A DNA stretch of 64,000 nucleotides from UBA1014 sp964344035 (GTDB lineage: Bacteria; SAR324; NAC60-12), in contig CAYFLK010000010.1 of assembly GCA_964344035.1 (NCBI GenBank), positions 1 to 64,000 of the forward strand. The letters are read 5' to 3'. Shown one piece after another: positions 18,491 through 28,897 of the stretch. Made by a program: the position numbers and the translations under genes. Below the pieces are notes generated by a model. That model made no database searches and was not told the origin of the DNA. It saw only the letters and a list, made by a program, of their open reading frames with translations. Position 1 is the stretch's first letter. Each line of letters starts with the position of its first letter.

Positions 18491-18696
18491 GAGACCATAT
18501 GATTTCTATGGTGTGATTACTGCTGCCTTTCGACATTGTCCTGAATATGCGCGTGTGATGCCTGGGAATGATGGAGTCCGGATTCATGCTTGCCGATCCA
18601 CGGTAAAGCCTGATTCCCGGTGACAGTTTAATCTATAATCTATGGAAATCACGGTTAATTGTCCAGAAGGCAACAACAAAACCTGATGAAAAAAAT

Positions 18697-20880
18697 ATGC
18701 TGAATTCATCTCCTGGATGGACGCCGGACGGCACTGCCCGCACTGTCTTCGGCAGCAACCTGCTGCCCGAGCCACTGCCAGAAAGTCTTGTCCGTCTGAA
18801 ACACATGATGGCAGAAGAGCGGCTGGAAGGCAGCCGATTCTTCCTGTCCCTGGAATTGCTGCGCATGCATAGTCCCGGACCACTTAATTTTCATAACAAT
18901 CCCTGCTTGCACGCGCTGCTGTTGTTGACCCTCCTGATTCAGAAAGAGAGAGAATCCGGGAGTGTGTGTGTTTCCATCGACAGCGCGGCGGAGAAGATAT
19001 CAAGAACTTTGCAGCAGCTTGGGTTCAACCCCCAAGAATCGTCTTCCCGCCTGTGCGCCTCCTGGTTCCATCCAAAGTCCGCGGAGTGGTTGATCGGCCC
19101 GCCGGGTTCCGGCTTGCCGCTTATCCTCGTTGAAAATATACACCTGATATACGCGCATAAAAACTGGATTGAGGAAGAGCGGCTCGCTTCCTTGCTCGCG
19201 CGAAGGATAAAGAGAACCGTGGAGGTCCCCGATGACAAACAAATCTTCGACGCCATGCATGAAATCCTTGAAACACACCCGGTGCGTATCAATGACCAGC
19301 CCCTGCGGATGAACCTGGAACAGTTGCAGGCAGTGCTGATGAGCGTGTATTCTCCGCTGCTGGTGATTTCAGGAGGACCTGGAACAGGTAAAACCTCGAT
19401 TGCGGTTACACTACTTCGCCTGCTGAAACGTCTCGGGCTGGCGGAAAACCCGGTGCTTACAGCGCCGACAGGTAGGGCGGCGAAACGGATGGCGGAATCG
19501 ATAGCCGAGGGATTGCGCACGCTACCTGATATCGTTTCACTGCCGTTCGACCGTGAACTGCAAGGCATCGCGGATAATGCTCAAACTCTACATCGCCTTC
19601 TGGGTTTCAATCCCGGATGGCGCCGTTTCAATCGACATGAGTACGCACCCCTGGAATACGATTTGCTGATCCTCGATGAAGCTTCAATGGTTGAGCAGGC
19701 TCTGATGATTCAGTTGATGAAAGCCCTGGATTCCGGGCTTCCATATCAGCCGCCCACACCGCGCATGGTACTCTTGGGAGACGCCTGCCAGCTGCCTCCG
19801 GTCAGGGCCGGCGCACCGTTCATTGAACTGGCGGGGGGAAACACACTGCTTACAAAAGAACAGAAGAGATGGCTTTCCCGGCAACTCTCCCAGTGGGAAG
19901 ACAAGGAGGAGCAGATAGCGGAACCGGAAGACCCTGGTTTCGTCACGTGTGTACACCTGCTTCAGAGTTTCCGACAAGACCTGAGGGATCCTTCAGGGAG
20001 GAACATCCATGATGTTGCCACCTTCATCCGGTCGATGGAGGAAGGAGATTCAAGCACGGAACTCTATGCTGATTCGCGGCAAAAACCCCGGTTGCTCCGC
20101 ATAGTCCATTCTCCTGAAGAGATCACTTTTGAAAAAACAATTTTTCTTGAACAACAAAATACTCCTGTGGTTGTTAAACGTTTTGTTCGGTTTTGGGAGG
20201 CAAAAGTGCAGGACAATAAACGATTTCAGCAATTGACCGCGAGGACCTTTCCGCTGCAAAAACTGGAATGCCATTTTTCGGAATTTGAGCAAATCTTTCA
20301 ACATTTGCACCGTTTTCGCATCCTTACCTTGACCAGGGTTTTGCCGACCGGATCAGACGCAATCAATAAATACATGAGGCAGTTTTCAAAACAGGATGGA
20401 TTTTCCGAGATGAATTATACACCGGGAACACCGGTGATGGCCGTGCGCAATAAATACGACCTGAATCTCTTCAATGGCGATCAGGGAGTGATGCTGCGGT
20501 TTCATGATCAGAGAACCGGTAAAACGGAAGTGAAAGCGCTTTTTCCTGTTGAAGGGGGATTCCAGACCTTTTATGATCATCAGTTGAACGATCTTCAAGT
20601 CGCGTATGCGATCACTGTCCACAAAAGTCAGGGTTCTGAATTCGAACATATTGCATTGGTTCTTCCCCGGATGATTGGTCAGGATTCACATATCACAAAT
20701 GGCACAAGGTTCCAAGTATTGCTCAACCGGGAAATTATTTACACTGCCATCACCCGTGCCAGAAAATCTGTCTTGATCGCCGGGAACCGACAGATCTTGG
20801 ACAAAGCCTTGCAAAATCGCATCAGCCAAACCTCTGGATTGTCGTCTTTGATCATTAACTATCCCTTTGCTTCTGATTGA
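18697..20880 (+). CDS. RecD-like helicase (exonuclease V alpha type)
   Basis: A 727-residue superfamily 1 helicase of the RecD type. Seen: Walker A ISGGPGTGKTSIAVTLLRLL near residue 225, APTGRAAKRMAE, Walker B LLILDEASMVEQALM, LLGDACQLPPVRAG, and the C-terminal motifs VAYAITVHKSQGSEF and YTAITRARKSVLIAG. RecD is the fast 5'-3' motor of RecBCD in double-strand break repair. No recB or recC is in the window, so they must lie elsewhere, or this acts alone like RecD2. No clear ribosome site is visible; a later in-frame ATG at the MMAEERL segment is possible. Confidence 0.88.
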   Translation: MLNSSPGWTPDGTARTVFGSNLLPEPLPESLVRLKHMMAEERLEGSRFFLSLELLRMHSPGPLNFHNNPCLHALLLLTLLIQKERESGSVCVSIDSAAEKISRTLQQLGFNPQESSSRLCASWFHPKSAEWLIGPPGSGLPLILVENIHLIYAHKNWIEEERLASLLARRIKRTVEVPDDKQIFDAMHEILETHPVRINDQPLRMNLEQLQAVLMSVYSPLLVISGGPGTGKTSIAVTLLRLLKRLGLAENPVLTAPTGRAAKRMAESIAEGLRTLPDIVSLPFDRELQGIADNAQTLHRLLGFNPGWRRFNRHEYAPLEYDLLILDEASMVEQALMIQLMKALDSGLPYQPPTPRMVLLGDACQLPPVRAGAPFIELAGGNTLLTKEQKRWLSRQLSQWEDKEEQIAEPEDPGFVTCVHLLQSFRQDLRDPSGRNIHDVATFIRSMEEGDSSTELYADSRQKPRLLRIVHSPEEITFEKTIFLEQQNTPVVVKRFVRFWEAKVQDNKRFQQLTARTFPLQKLECHFSEFEQIFQHLHRFRILTLTRVLPTGSDAINKYMRQFSKQDGFSEMNYTPGTPVMAVRNKYDLNLFNGDQGVMLRFHDQRTGKTEVKALFPVEGGFQTFYDHQLNDLQVAYAITVHKSQGSEFEHIALVLPRMIGQDSHITNGTRFQVLLNREIIYTAITRARKSVLIAGNRQILDKALQNRISQTSGLSSLIINYPFASD

Positions 20881-20916
20881 TCACAGTCTAATTTCACTTC
20901 CCAGGCGTCAAACCCC

Positions 20917-22237
20917 TTGCCTACCGTGCGTGTTTTTTCATTTTTCTGCATTTTGATCCTCCTTTCTTCAGGGATCCGAGGCGAAGATGCAGGTCCATTG
21001 TTCCAGGGAGCGGAACTGGCAAACGTGGAGAAACTGCGTCAATTGCTGAAAAACACCGCAAATATCAATATACCGGATTCATCAGGAAGGACCCCCCTGA
21101 TCCATGCGGTCCAGCACGGCAACCTGGAATACTCCCGGCTGCTAATCGAGGCTTCCGCCGATTTGGAGGTTGTTGACTCCATCGGAATGACCGCGCTGAC
21201 ACTGGCCATACGAAACGGGGACACCGACATTGTCGTACTGCTTTTGAAAAACGGCGCAGACGTAGAAGCGGCGATGGAGGACGGATCGACTCCGCTGATT
21301 TACAGTGCGCTGGAAGGACAGATCGCGGTGGTGAGGCAGTTGCTGACCCTTGGCGCCGCAGTTGACGCGCGGACGAGAACCGGAGAAACAGCGTTGATTG
21401 TTNNNNNNNNNNCTCGGGATCGTCCGGCTTCTGCTCGATGCCGGGGCGGATATTGAGATTGAAAACCAGGAAGGCTTCACACCCGTCCTTGCAGCCGCAA
21501 GCAACGGCAACATTGAAATCGTCAATTTCCTTACCACGCGCGGGGCCAAAGCAGAGACACTCCCGATGAGCAACCGGGATACATTTACCAGCGATATCTG
21601 GAGCAACAGCAATCAGGAAACACCACTCCTTGAGGATGATTCCAATCAGTTTGTTTCCGCGCCGCTTTATGAACTTATCAGCGCCTCCATTGAAGGCCGT
21701 TTGAGCATCGTCAATCAACTGCTTGCGCAGGGGGTTCAAGTGAACCAGCGTGACGAAGCCGGACGGGGAGCGCTGATGGAAGCCAGCTCTTTCGGACGTT
21801 ACGGTGTGGTAGTCCGCCTCATCGATGCGGGCGCAGACATCAACGCGCGGGACAACCAGGGCATTACCGCGTTGATGCTGGCAACTTTGGAGGGTCGGGA
21901 AAGGGTGGTGAAACTGCTGGTGGGAAACGGCGCCGACGTCAACGCCAGTGATGGTGAAGGAGTAACGGCGCTGATGCTAGCGGGCAATGAAGGACGCACC
22001 GAAATCGCGCGGTTCCTGATTGAAAACAATGCAGATGTAAACCGCCAGAGCAACAGTGGCGCCACCGCGCTGATGGAGGCCGCCATCGAGGGCCGCACCG
22101 ACACGGTGAAACTGCTTTTGGAACATGGGGCGGACATCGGTGTTACCGACGAATTCGGCCGCACAGCCCTGCTCGGCGCCCGCCAGGAAGGACACGTGGA
22201 CATTGTCCAATTGCTTGAAAAGGCAAAAAACAGATGA
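20917..22237 (+). CDS. Secreted ankyrin-repeat protein (spans assembly gap)
   Basis: A signal peptide (FSFFCILILLSSGIRG) followed by ankyrin repeats of about 33 residues, for example GRTPLIHAVQHGNLEYSRLL and GVTALMLAGNEGRTEIARFL. At least eight repeats are visible, with one irregular stretch (SNRDTFTSDIWSNSNQET). The start is TTG at 20917 or GTG at 20926; no ATG fits. Ten Ns at 21403-21412 put the two halves out of frame, yet both end exactly at codon edges. Ankyrin periodicity asks for six missing residues (18 bases). I read it as one intact periplasmic or secreted protein-binding scaffold. Binding partner unknown. Confidence 0.8.
21403..21412. other. Assembly gap (10 Ns)
   Basis: A run of ten undetermined bases inside the ankyrin gene. 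Because flanking codons abut the gap in both halves, the true length must be a multiple of three; the repeat register predicts 18 bases. Confidence 0.99.
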
Positions 22238-22344
22238 ATTGCATGTTATGAAAATGGGTTGATAAACACGGCTGTATCGTTCATTCAACCTGAATTCCTT
22301 TCGCAAACTCCTACTCTGACTACCCGAAGATAGAAGAAAGTGAA

Positions 22345-23586
22345 ATGACGTTGTTAAATCTCACTCCGAGTTCTAAGGGATATTACGGTTCCTTTGGAGG
22401 CAAGTTTATCCCTGAAATACTCACCACTTCCTTCGATCAGTTGATCGAATCATTTGAGGCGGCGAAATCCGACACGGAATTCTGGGAGGAATATATCCGG
22501 GTCATGCAAAGCTATTCGTGCCGTCCTACACCCCTGACAGAGTTGGGGAACTTGTCGGCCTCCCTGGGAGGGCGCTTCCGGATTTTCTGCAAACGTGAAG
22601 ACCTCAACCATACCGGGGCGCACAAGGCAAACAATGTCATCGGACAGGGTCTGCTGGTTAAACGCATGGGCAAGCAGAGGGTCATCGCCGAAACCGGGGC
22701 GGGACAGCATGGAGTGGCGACCGCGACCATGGCGGCAAGATTCGGGTTGGAATGCACCATCTACATGGGAAACCTGGACATCGAACGCCAACGCCCGAAC
22801 GTGTTCTGGATGGAGCAGCTGGGTGCGGAAGTGATCCCGGTTACGGAAGGGACCGCCACTCTCAAGGACGCAATCAATGCCGCAATGCGTGACTGGGCGG
22901 AAAGCATGGAGACCACCCATTACGTACTCGGCACTACATGCGGACCCCACCCGTTTCCGGAAATGGTGGCCTATTTCCAATCCATCATCGGCAGGGAATC
23001 ACGGGAACAGTTGAGGGCCCTTACGGAAAGACTCCCTGACCGCATCTATGCCTGCGTTGGAGGAGGTTCAAACGCAACAGGGATTTTCATGCCTTTCCTG
23101 GACGAGGAATCCGTTGAACTGATCGGAGTTGAAGCAGGCGGCTTCGGCATTGAAACCGGGGAACATGCAGCAAGGTTTGCGGGTGGAAGCGTCGGGATCG
23201 CCCAGGGATACAAAACGTATTTCCTCCAGGATGACGAAGGACAGATGCGGCACACCCATTCGATTGCCGCGGGTCTGGACTACATCGGGGTCAGTCCCAT
23301 CCTCAGCTACCTACACGACATAGGACGCGTGCGTTTCTCCTCGGCAACCGACGAGGAGGTGATCGAAGCCACCCGCAGACTCATTCGCCTGGAAGGCATC
23401 ATTCCCGCGCTGGAAAGCAGTCATGCTTTTGCCGCCGTAATCGCGGAAGCGGAACGGATTCCGAAAGGAGAAAACGTGCTGATAAACCTTTCCGGAAGAG
23501 GAGACAAAGACATCTTCAACATCGCTGAAGCAATGGGGGATGAGAAATGGCAGCAGTTCCTGCGTGAAAAAGCTGATCTCCCTTAA
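22345..23586 (+). CDS. trpB: Tryptophan synthase beta chain
   Basis: A 413-residue PLP enzyme joining indole and serine to make tryptophan. Key segments: KREDLNHTGAHKANN with the PLP-binding Lys in HKANN, AETGAGQHGVATATMAA, YACVGGGSNATGIFMPF for PLP phosphate, and NLSGRGDKDIF at the C-terminus. These place it in the TrpB1 class that partners with TrpA. It is followed by trpA 23 bases on, so the alpha2-beta2 complex is encoded together. No other trp gene is in the window, so the pathway genes are split. Confidence 0.97.
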   Translation: MTLLNLTPSSKGYYGSFGGKFIPEILTTSFDQLIESFEAAKSDTEFWEEYIRVMQSYSCRPTPLTELGNLSASLGGRFRIFCKREDLNHTGAHKANNVIGQGLLVKRMGKQRVIAETGAGQHGVATATMAARFGLECTIYMGNLDIERQRPNVFWMEQLGAEVIPVTEGTATLKDAINAAMRDWAESMETTHYVLGTTCGPHPFPEMVAYFQSIIGRESREQLRALTERLPDRIYACVGGGSNATGIFMPFLDEESVELIGVEAGGFGIETGEHAARFAGGSVGIAQGYKTYFLQDDEGQMRHTHSIAAGLDYIGVSPILSYLHDIGRVRFSSATDEEVIEATRRLIRLEGIIPALESSHAFAAVIAEAERIPKGENVLINLSGRGDKDIFNIAEAMGDEKWQQFLREKADLP

Positions 23587-23609
23587 ATTACTACAGGCTT
23601 GTTTTGCAT

Positions 23610-24386
23610 ATGAACCTTTCCCAAATTATCCGCAATCGCCTGCGCCAAAAAAAAATCCTGCTGATGACTCACCTGGTGGTGGGTTACCCCTCAATTGAGG
23701 AAAACTGGAGGATGCTGGAAGCAATGTCCCAAGCCGACGTCGACCTTGTTGAACTGCAAATGCCTTTCAGCGAACCTTCCGCTGACGGCCCCCTGTTCGT
23801 CAAGGCCAACCAGGAATCCCTCCGCAATGGGACCCGGTTGGAGGATTATTTTTTGATGATGAGAGAAGCCGCGGAAAAGTTCACCATTCCGTTGTTAATG
23901 ATGGGTTACTGTAACACGGCATTCAGGATGGGATATCCAAAATTTACCCGGCGGGTCTCAAAAAACGGCGGGAGCGGATTTATAATTCCAGACCTTCCCA
24001 TCGAGGAATTCGGGGATCTGTTTGCACTGAGCAGGAAAAATGGAATCCACCCGATCCTGCTTTGTACTCCCACCAACACCGATGAACGCTTGCGGGAAAT
24101 CTGTCTGCATGCAAGCGGATTCGTATACTGTGTAGCCCGCAAGGGAGTTACCGGACAAACCACCCGGCTTGGTGCGGAGGTAGAAAGTTTCCTCTCACGA
24201 TGCCGCAAGTATACCGATTTGCCCCTGGCGCTAGGGTTCGGTTTGTCCCAACCGGAAGACATGCGGCTGCTGCCGGGCAGTGCGGAAATAGCGATTGTCG
24301 GCTCCGCGTTATTGAGAACCTGGGAATCCGGAGGAATTGCTGCTTACCGTGACCAACTAGTCTCACTTGCTGAAGCAAGAGACTAA
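23610..24386 (+). CDS. trpA: Tryptophan synthase alpha chain
   Basis: A 258-residue TIM barrel that cleaves indole-3-glycerol phosphate to indole. ATG at 23610 is preferred to a TTG two codons upstream. The catalytic Glu lies in DVDLVELQMPFSEPSADGP and the catalytic Asp in ADGP; both are kept. The loop region GFIIPDLPIEEFGD and phosphate segment LALGFGLSQPEDM and AIVGSAL are also present. PFSEPSADGP differs slightly from the usual PFSDPLADGP. It is co-transcribed with trpB. Confidence 0.95.
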   Translation: MNLSQIIRNRLRQKKILLMTHLVVGYPSIEENWRMLEAMSQADVDLVELQMPFSEPSADGPLFVKANQESLRNGTRLEDYFLMMREAAEKFTIPLLMMGYCNTAFRMGYPKFTRRVSKNGGSGFIIPDLPIEEFGDLFALSRKNGIHPILLCTPTNTDERLREICLHASGFVYCVARKGVTGQTTRLGAEVESFLSRCRKYTDLPLALGFGLSQPEDMRLLPGSAEIAIVGSALLRTWESGGIAAYRDQLVSLAEARD

Positions 24387-24526
24387 ACAAAGATATTGTA
24401 TCCGCTGCAGCCGGCAGCAGCAGAATCAATGAACGGCCTGGTATTCTGCTTCTTGACGCCCCTTTTCTTCATCGACAAAATAGAACAGGATGACCCCGAA
24501 GAGTAAGAGGATTACGATGTAGTGGT

Positions 24527-25807
24527 TTATTTTGCCAGATATTCACGAGCCATCCTGGCACCTTCTTCGAGATTTACTTTAAGCAAGAAAAAACCTCCTA
24601 ACACAAAAAGCACCAAAATTGAGAGAATTCCATAACGGATGTTCCCGGTAAGCAAGGTGATACTGCCCATCATAGCCGGTCCGAGGACTGCGGCAAATTT
24701 GCCCAGCATATTGTAAAAACCAAAAAACTCCGCGGCTTTTTCTTTCGGAATAATGCGTGTGTAGAGACTGCGGCTGAGTGCTTGGATGCCGCCCTGAAAT
24801 AAACCTACTAAAGCCGCAAGTGTATAAAAATGCCAGACTTGCGACATGAAATAGCCTAAAACCGTGATGATGCTGTAACCGATAATGGCAACCATGACGG
24901 CCTGCTTGACACCAATTTTTTCTGCAAACAATCCGAATAAAAGAGCGCACGGAAAAGCAATAAATTGCACCATCAAAAGCGCGGTAATCAATGCGCTGTC
25001 GGGAAATTTAAGGGTTGCACCGTAATCGACCGCCATTCTGACAATCGTGTCCACGCCGTCAATATACAACCAGTAGGCCAGCAAAAACATCCCCACTACT
25101 TTTAAATGTCGAATGTCTTTGAGCGTATCCGTTAATTGCTTCCAGCCTAAACCGATGGCTGCCCCGATTCCTACCGTTTCATAAATTTCCGCCTCTTTGA
25201 CCCACAGCATTGTAGGAATAGAAAAAACCGCCCACCAAACGGCAACAGTTACAAATGATAAACGGATGGCCGTTGCGCCGTCCGGAATACCGAATATTTG
25301 CGGTTGTAAATACATCACCACATTGATGAGAAAAAGAATGCCTCCGCCGACATAACCCAGCGCAAAACCGAGAGATGAAACATGGTCAACTTTCTCCTCG
25401 GATGCAATTCCGGGTAAAAGTGAGTCGTAAAATATATTACCTCCGGAAAAACCGACTGCCGCTAAAACATAAAGCAGGACCGCCATTTGCCATAATCCTT
25501 GAGCCACCATCCAAAGACCGCCGGTCATTACAATTCCCAAAAAAGCAAAAAGAAAGAGAAACTTTTTCTTCGCTGTTCCTCTGTCCGCAATAGCTCCCAG
25601 AAACGGAGCCAGCATAGCCACAATCACTGAGGACACAGAATTTGCCATGCCTAGATAAAATGTGCTTTCCGCAGGATTGTCCGGATTCGCCCAATACGCT
25701 TTGAAAAACAACGGGAAAAAACCCGCCATCACGGTGGTTGCAAATGCCGAGTTACCCCAGTCATACAGGGCCCAGCCCCAAACTTGTTTGCTGTGCTTGA
25801 ACATCAC
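24527..25807 (-). CDS. MFS transporter, UMF1/Atg22-like
   Basis: A 426-residue major facilitator with about twelve membrane helices. The opening WALYDWGNSAFATTVMAGFF is the signature of the UMF1 (Atg22-like) branch. Other conserved parts: APFLGAIADRGTAKKKFLFL between helices 2 and 3 and a second loop GGIQALSRSLYTRIIPKEKA. Substrates of bacterial UMF1 proteins are mostly unknown. Its base use looks somewhat more AT-rich than neighbouring genes, which could hint at transfer. Two small genes precede it on the same strand. Confidence 0.88.
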   Translation of the reverse strand: MMFKHSKQVWGWALYDWGNSAFATTVMAGFFPLFFKAYWANPDNPAESTFYLGMANSVSSVIVAMLAPFLGAIADRGTAKKKFLFLFAFLGIVMTGGLWMVAQGLWQMAVLLYVLAAVGFSGGNIFYDSLLPGIASEEKVDHVSSLGFALGYVGGGILFLINVVMYLQPQIFGIPDGATAIRLSFVTVAVWWAVFSIPTMLWVKEAEIYETVGIGAAIGLGWKQLTDTLKDIRHLKVVGMFLLAYWLYIDGVDTIVRMAVDYGATLKFPDSALITALLMVQFIAFPCALLFGLFAEKIGVKQAVMVAIIGYSIITVLGYFMSQVWHFYTLAALVGLFQGGIQALSRSLYTRIIPKEKAAEFFGFYNMLGKFAAVLGPAMMGSITLLTGNIRYGILSILVLFVLGGFFLLKVNLEEGARMAREYLAK

Positions 25808-25830
25808 GTATCTCTGAGAAAAGGTTTGCT

Positions 25831-26022
25831 TCAGTTCAATTCTGAAGGATTTTCTGCTTTTCTGTTTTCCTTGACCCGAGTGAGGATCAGGTTTGCGATT
25901 TTGACTGCCTCCTCATTGGTCACTTCAATGGCCATGATCTGGTGCATCCGCCCCTCAACCGATTTGATAGCAAGCATCACTCCAGTCGGACTCGTACCGA
26001 CCTCAAGTTCCATTTTTGCCAT
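25831..26022 (-). CDS. Small hypothetical protein
   Basis: A 63-residue protein of unknown family: MAKMELEVGTSPTGVMLAIK then a predicted helix, EEAVKIANLILTRVKENRK. It reads as a small alpha/beta fold without membrane segments. It lies 23 bases upstream of the MFS gene and 65 bases behind another small gene, so it may be part of one transcript. The ribosome site is weak. Confidence 0.5.
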   Translation of the reverse strand: MAKMELEVGTSPTGVMLAIKSVEGRMHQIMAIEVTNEEAVKIANLILTRVKENRKAENPSELN

Positions 26023-26087
26023 GAGTTTTTTTATCTACCGCAGAAAGGGTTTGGAGCTATCAGCATTATCAGCGGAACCGGAGAGTT

Positions 26088-26330
26088 TCATCTACCTCCC
26101 TGATGCACCTTCAGTTTCGGCCGTTTTCTGGTGGGCATCGAGTGGAAACGACTGTATCCGAAGTACGCGCCAAGTCCCCAGCCGATGAAACCGAGCACGA
26201 GGCTGTTCACCCACAATTCACCCCGAAGTAATTCTGCGCTCCAAAATCCGATTACCACCCCGATTAAGGTGCCCAGGCGGACGAAGTTGTCCTGAAACAA
26301 AGTAAGTATAAGCAGCAGTAGCCAGCGCAT
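26088..26330 (-). CDS. Small membrane protein
   Basis: An 80-residue protein of unknown family, taking the ATG at 26330 (MRWLLLLILTLFQDN); a longer reading from 26429 adds an unlikely Cys-rich lead. Two hydrophobic segments (GTLIGVVIGFWSAELL and SLVLGFIGWGLGAYFGY) end in a basic tail (RKRPKLKVHQGGR), typical of small integral membrane proteins with a cytosolic C-terminus. Nothing points to a specific role. Confidence 0.5.
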   Translation of the reverse strand: MRWLLLLILTLFQDNFVRLGTLIGVVIGFWSAELLRGELWVNSLVLGFIGWGLGAYFGYSRFHSMPTRKRPKLKVHQGGR

Positions 26331-26541
26331 CTTTTTTTCCGAAGTTTTATTTTTTTGAATGCATAATTCTTGACAAATCCAACCATACGCTATTCCTTTC
26401 TCAACCTGAAACGAAAAATAGCAACCCACTGCCTAAACCTGGTTTTGAAGCCGGGAATGTCTGATCCGGGAGAAGCTGATTGCGACTTGGCAGGAATTAA
26501 ATGAAAATAATAATTTGACCCATAATACATAGGAGACAACC

Positions 26542-27309
26542 ATGGATCCTGCTGGATTATTCAACCTAAGTGGAAAAGTCGCCCTTGTTACAGGCGCCAG
26601 TCGAGGCATCGGCGCCGCGGTCTCAAAGACTCTGGCGCGTTTCGGCGCGGAAGTGATTATCACCAGCCGCAAAAAAGACTCGCTGGACCAGGTTGCGGAG
26701 GAAATCCGTAACGAGGGCGGAGAAGCTGTGGTCAAAGTTTGCCACAATGGAGATCTCGGACAGATACGCCAATTGTTTCACGAGTTGAGGCAAACCCCGG
26801 GAAAGCTCGATATTCTCATCAACAACGCCGCGACAAATCCATATTTTGGTCCCGCGCTGGATATGGAGGAAGCCGCATGGGACAAAACCGTAGAAGTCAA
26901 CCTCAAAGGTCCGTTCTTCATGAGCCAACAGGCGGCCAAACTGATGAAATCAAATGGCGGTGGGGCAATAGTGAACGTATCCTCGATCAATGGCATTATT
27001 CCCATGCACGGACAAAGCGCCTATTCGATCACTAAGGCAGGATTGATTTCGATGACGCAGGCTCTGGCCAAGGAACTCGGTGGGGACGGGATCCGGGTCA
27101 ATGCCCTGCTTCCCGGTCTTACAGACACCCGGTTCGCATCAGCAATGACACAGAACGAGGATTACATGAAAACCGCACTTGCACAGATTCCTCTTGGACG
27201 CATCGCCCAACCCGATGAAATGTGCGGGATGGCCCTTTTCCTGGTTTCTCCGGCAGCGTCTTATGTAACCGGCGGGGCTTATGTCGTCGATGGCGGAATC
27301 CTGGCTTGA
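26542..27309 (+). CDS. SDR family NAD(P)-dependent oxidoreductase
   Basis: A 255-residue classical short-chain dehydrogenase. The cofactor site is VTGASRGIGAAVSKTL near residue 17, with LDILINNAATNPYFG, the catalytic Ser in IVNVSSINGI, and Tyr/Lys in SAYSITKAGL. The C-terminal YVTGGAYVVDGG is typical of FabG-like and glucose-dehydrogenase-like members. TSRKK after the second strand favours NADPH. The ribosome site GGAGACAACC precedes the ATG. The substrate is not predictable; it stands alone. Confidence 0.92.
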   Translation: MDPAGLFNLSGKVALVTGASRGIGAAVSKTLARFGAEVIITSRKKDSLDQVAEEIRNEGGEAVVKVCHNGDLGQIRQLFHELRQTPGKLDILINNAATNPYFGPALDMEEAAWDKTVEVNLKGPFFMSQQAAKLMKSNGGGAIVNVSSINGIIPMHGQSAYSITKAGLISMTQALAKELGGDGIRVNALLPGLTDTRFASAMTQNEDYMKTALAQIPLGRIAQPDEMCGMALFLVSPAASYVTGGAYVVDGGILA

Positions 27310-27483
27310 ACTGATTAATTCTGCTGACAGGATAAAGTATAAATTGAAAGAGTATGGAGAATTACAGGTGCGAAAAACCTCACACGCATAAAACCTGCTC
27401 ACCATTTCATCCTGTCTAATGCCAAACGAGTAAGAACAGATTCACAACAATAGAGGCAATAACTCTACAGAAAAAAGGAACCG

Positions 27484-28878
27484 ATGAGCGAAGATTACCG
27501 TGTTGAGAAAGATTCTATGGGAGAAATCCGAGTGCCCGCCAACGCACTCTATGCCGCGCAAACCCAGCGCGCAGTTGAAAATTTCCCTGTCAGCGGCATA
27601 CCCATCCCGCGCCCCCTGATTTCCGCACTAGGCTTGATCAAGCGCTCCGCGGCCATAGTCAATGGAGAATCAGGCGCCATACCTGCGGAAATTGCTGAAG
27701 CCGTTTCTAAAGCGGCACGGGAAGTGATCGACGGGAAACACGACGGACATTTCCCCATTGATGTCTACCAAACCGGCTCCGGGACCTCGAGCAACATGAA
27801 TGCGAATGAGGTGATCGCCAACCGGGCGACGCAGTTGTTGTCAAAAACAGCGGAAAAAGTGCATCCTAACGATCACGTCAACTGTGGGCAGAGTTCCAAC
27901 GACACTTTCCCCACCGCCATCCGCATCGCGGCTGTGCTCGAAACAGGCGGCCAACTGCTGCCCGCACTGGAGGAATTAAAACAGACATTCCTGGAAAAAG
28001 GGAAGGAATACGGCCATGTGGTCAAAACCGGCAGGACCCACCTGATGGATGCAATGCCGGTGACGATTGAGCAGGAATTCAGCGGTTACGCACGGCAGCT
28101 TGAACTTGGTATGCAAAGAATCGAATCCGCCCTGGAACGTATGCTCGAACTGCCGATGGGCGGTACCGCGGTCGGCACCGGCATAAACACGCCCCCGGAG
28201 TTCCCACCACGTTTTGCCGAGGAAGTTGCAAAATGGACCGGTATGCATTTCCGTGAAGCGGAAAATCACTTTGAAGCGCAAGCGACGGTCGATGCGCCGG
28301 TTGAATTAAGCGGGCAGTTGAAAACGGTGTCGGTGGGTCTGATGAAGATCGTCAACGATCTGCGCTGGATGAATTCAGGTCCCAACGGCGGTCTGGGAGA
28401 AATCCAGCTGGCCGCGCTGCAGCCGGGTTCCTCGATTATGCCGGGTAAAGTGAACCCGGTGATCGAGGAATCAACGGCAATGGTCTGCGCGCAGGCGATT
28501 GGGTACGATACGGCGGTTTCGCTCGGGGGACTCTCAGGTAACTTTGAATTGAATGTCATGCTGCCGATGGTTGCCCAAAGCCTGCTGGAATCGATCCGTC
28601 TGCTCACAGGCGCCTGCCGGAACCTGGCCCGGAAATCGGTTTCACGGATAAAGGTGCGTGAGGAGCACATCCGTTCGTTGGTCGGCAAAAACCCCATCCT
28701 GGTCACCACCCTCAACCCCCTTATTGGCTACGATCTGGCAGCCAAGATTGCCAAAACAGCGTTTGCGGAAAACCGTGCATTGATGGATGTCGCGCGGGAA
28801 TTGTGTGATCTTCCGGAGGAGGAACTCGCCCAGGCGCTCGATCCGACAAGAATGACCGAAGGGGGGTTGATCGAGTAG
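27484..28878 (+). CDS. fumC: Fumarate hydratase class II
   Basis: A 464-residue iron-free fumarase that hydrates fumarate to malate in the TCA cycle. It carries TGSGTSSNMNANEVIANRA, HVNCGQSSNDTFPTAIRIA, the TGRTHLMDAMPVTIEQEFSG region, and the superfamily signature GSSIMPGKVNPVIEE with the catalytic Ser. The length is exactly typical. AAGGAACCG precedes the ATG. It is monocistronic, followed by a long inverted repeat. Confidence 0.97.
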   Translation: MSEDYRVEKDSMGEIRVPANALYAAQTQRAVENFPVSGIPIPRPLISALGLIKRSAAIVNGESGAIPAEIAEAVSKAAREVIDGKHDGHFPIDVYQTGSGTSSNMNANEVIANRATQLLSKTAEKVHPNDHVNCGQSSNDTFPTAIRIAAVLETGGQLLPALEELKQTFLEKGKEYGHVVKTGRTHLMDAMPVTIEQEFSGYARQLELGMQRIESALERMLELPMGGTAVGTGINTPPEFPPRFAEEVAKWTGMHFREAENHFEAQATVDAPVELSGQLKTVSVGLMKIVNDLRWMNSGPNGGLGEIQLAALQPGSSIMPGKVNPVIEESTAMVCAQAIGYDTAVSLGGLSGNFELNVMLPMVAQSLLESIRLLTGACRNLARKSVSRIKVREEHIRSLVGKNPILVTTLNPLIGYDLAAKIAKTAFAENRALMDVARELCDLPEEELAQALDPTRMTEGGLIE

Positions 28879-28897
28879 GGCATCACACATTTATTGA

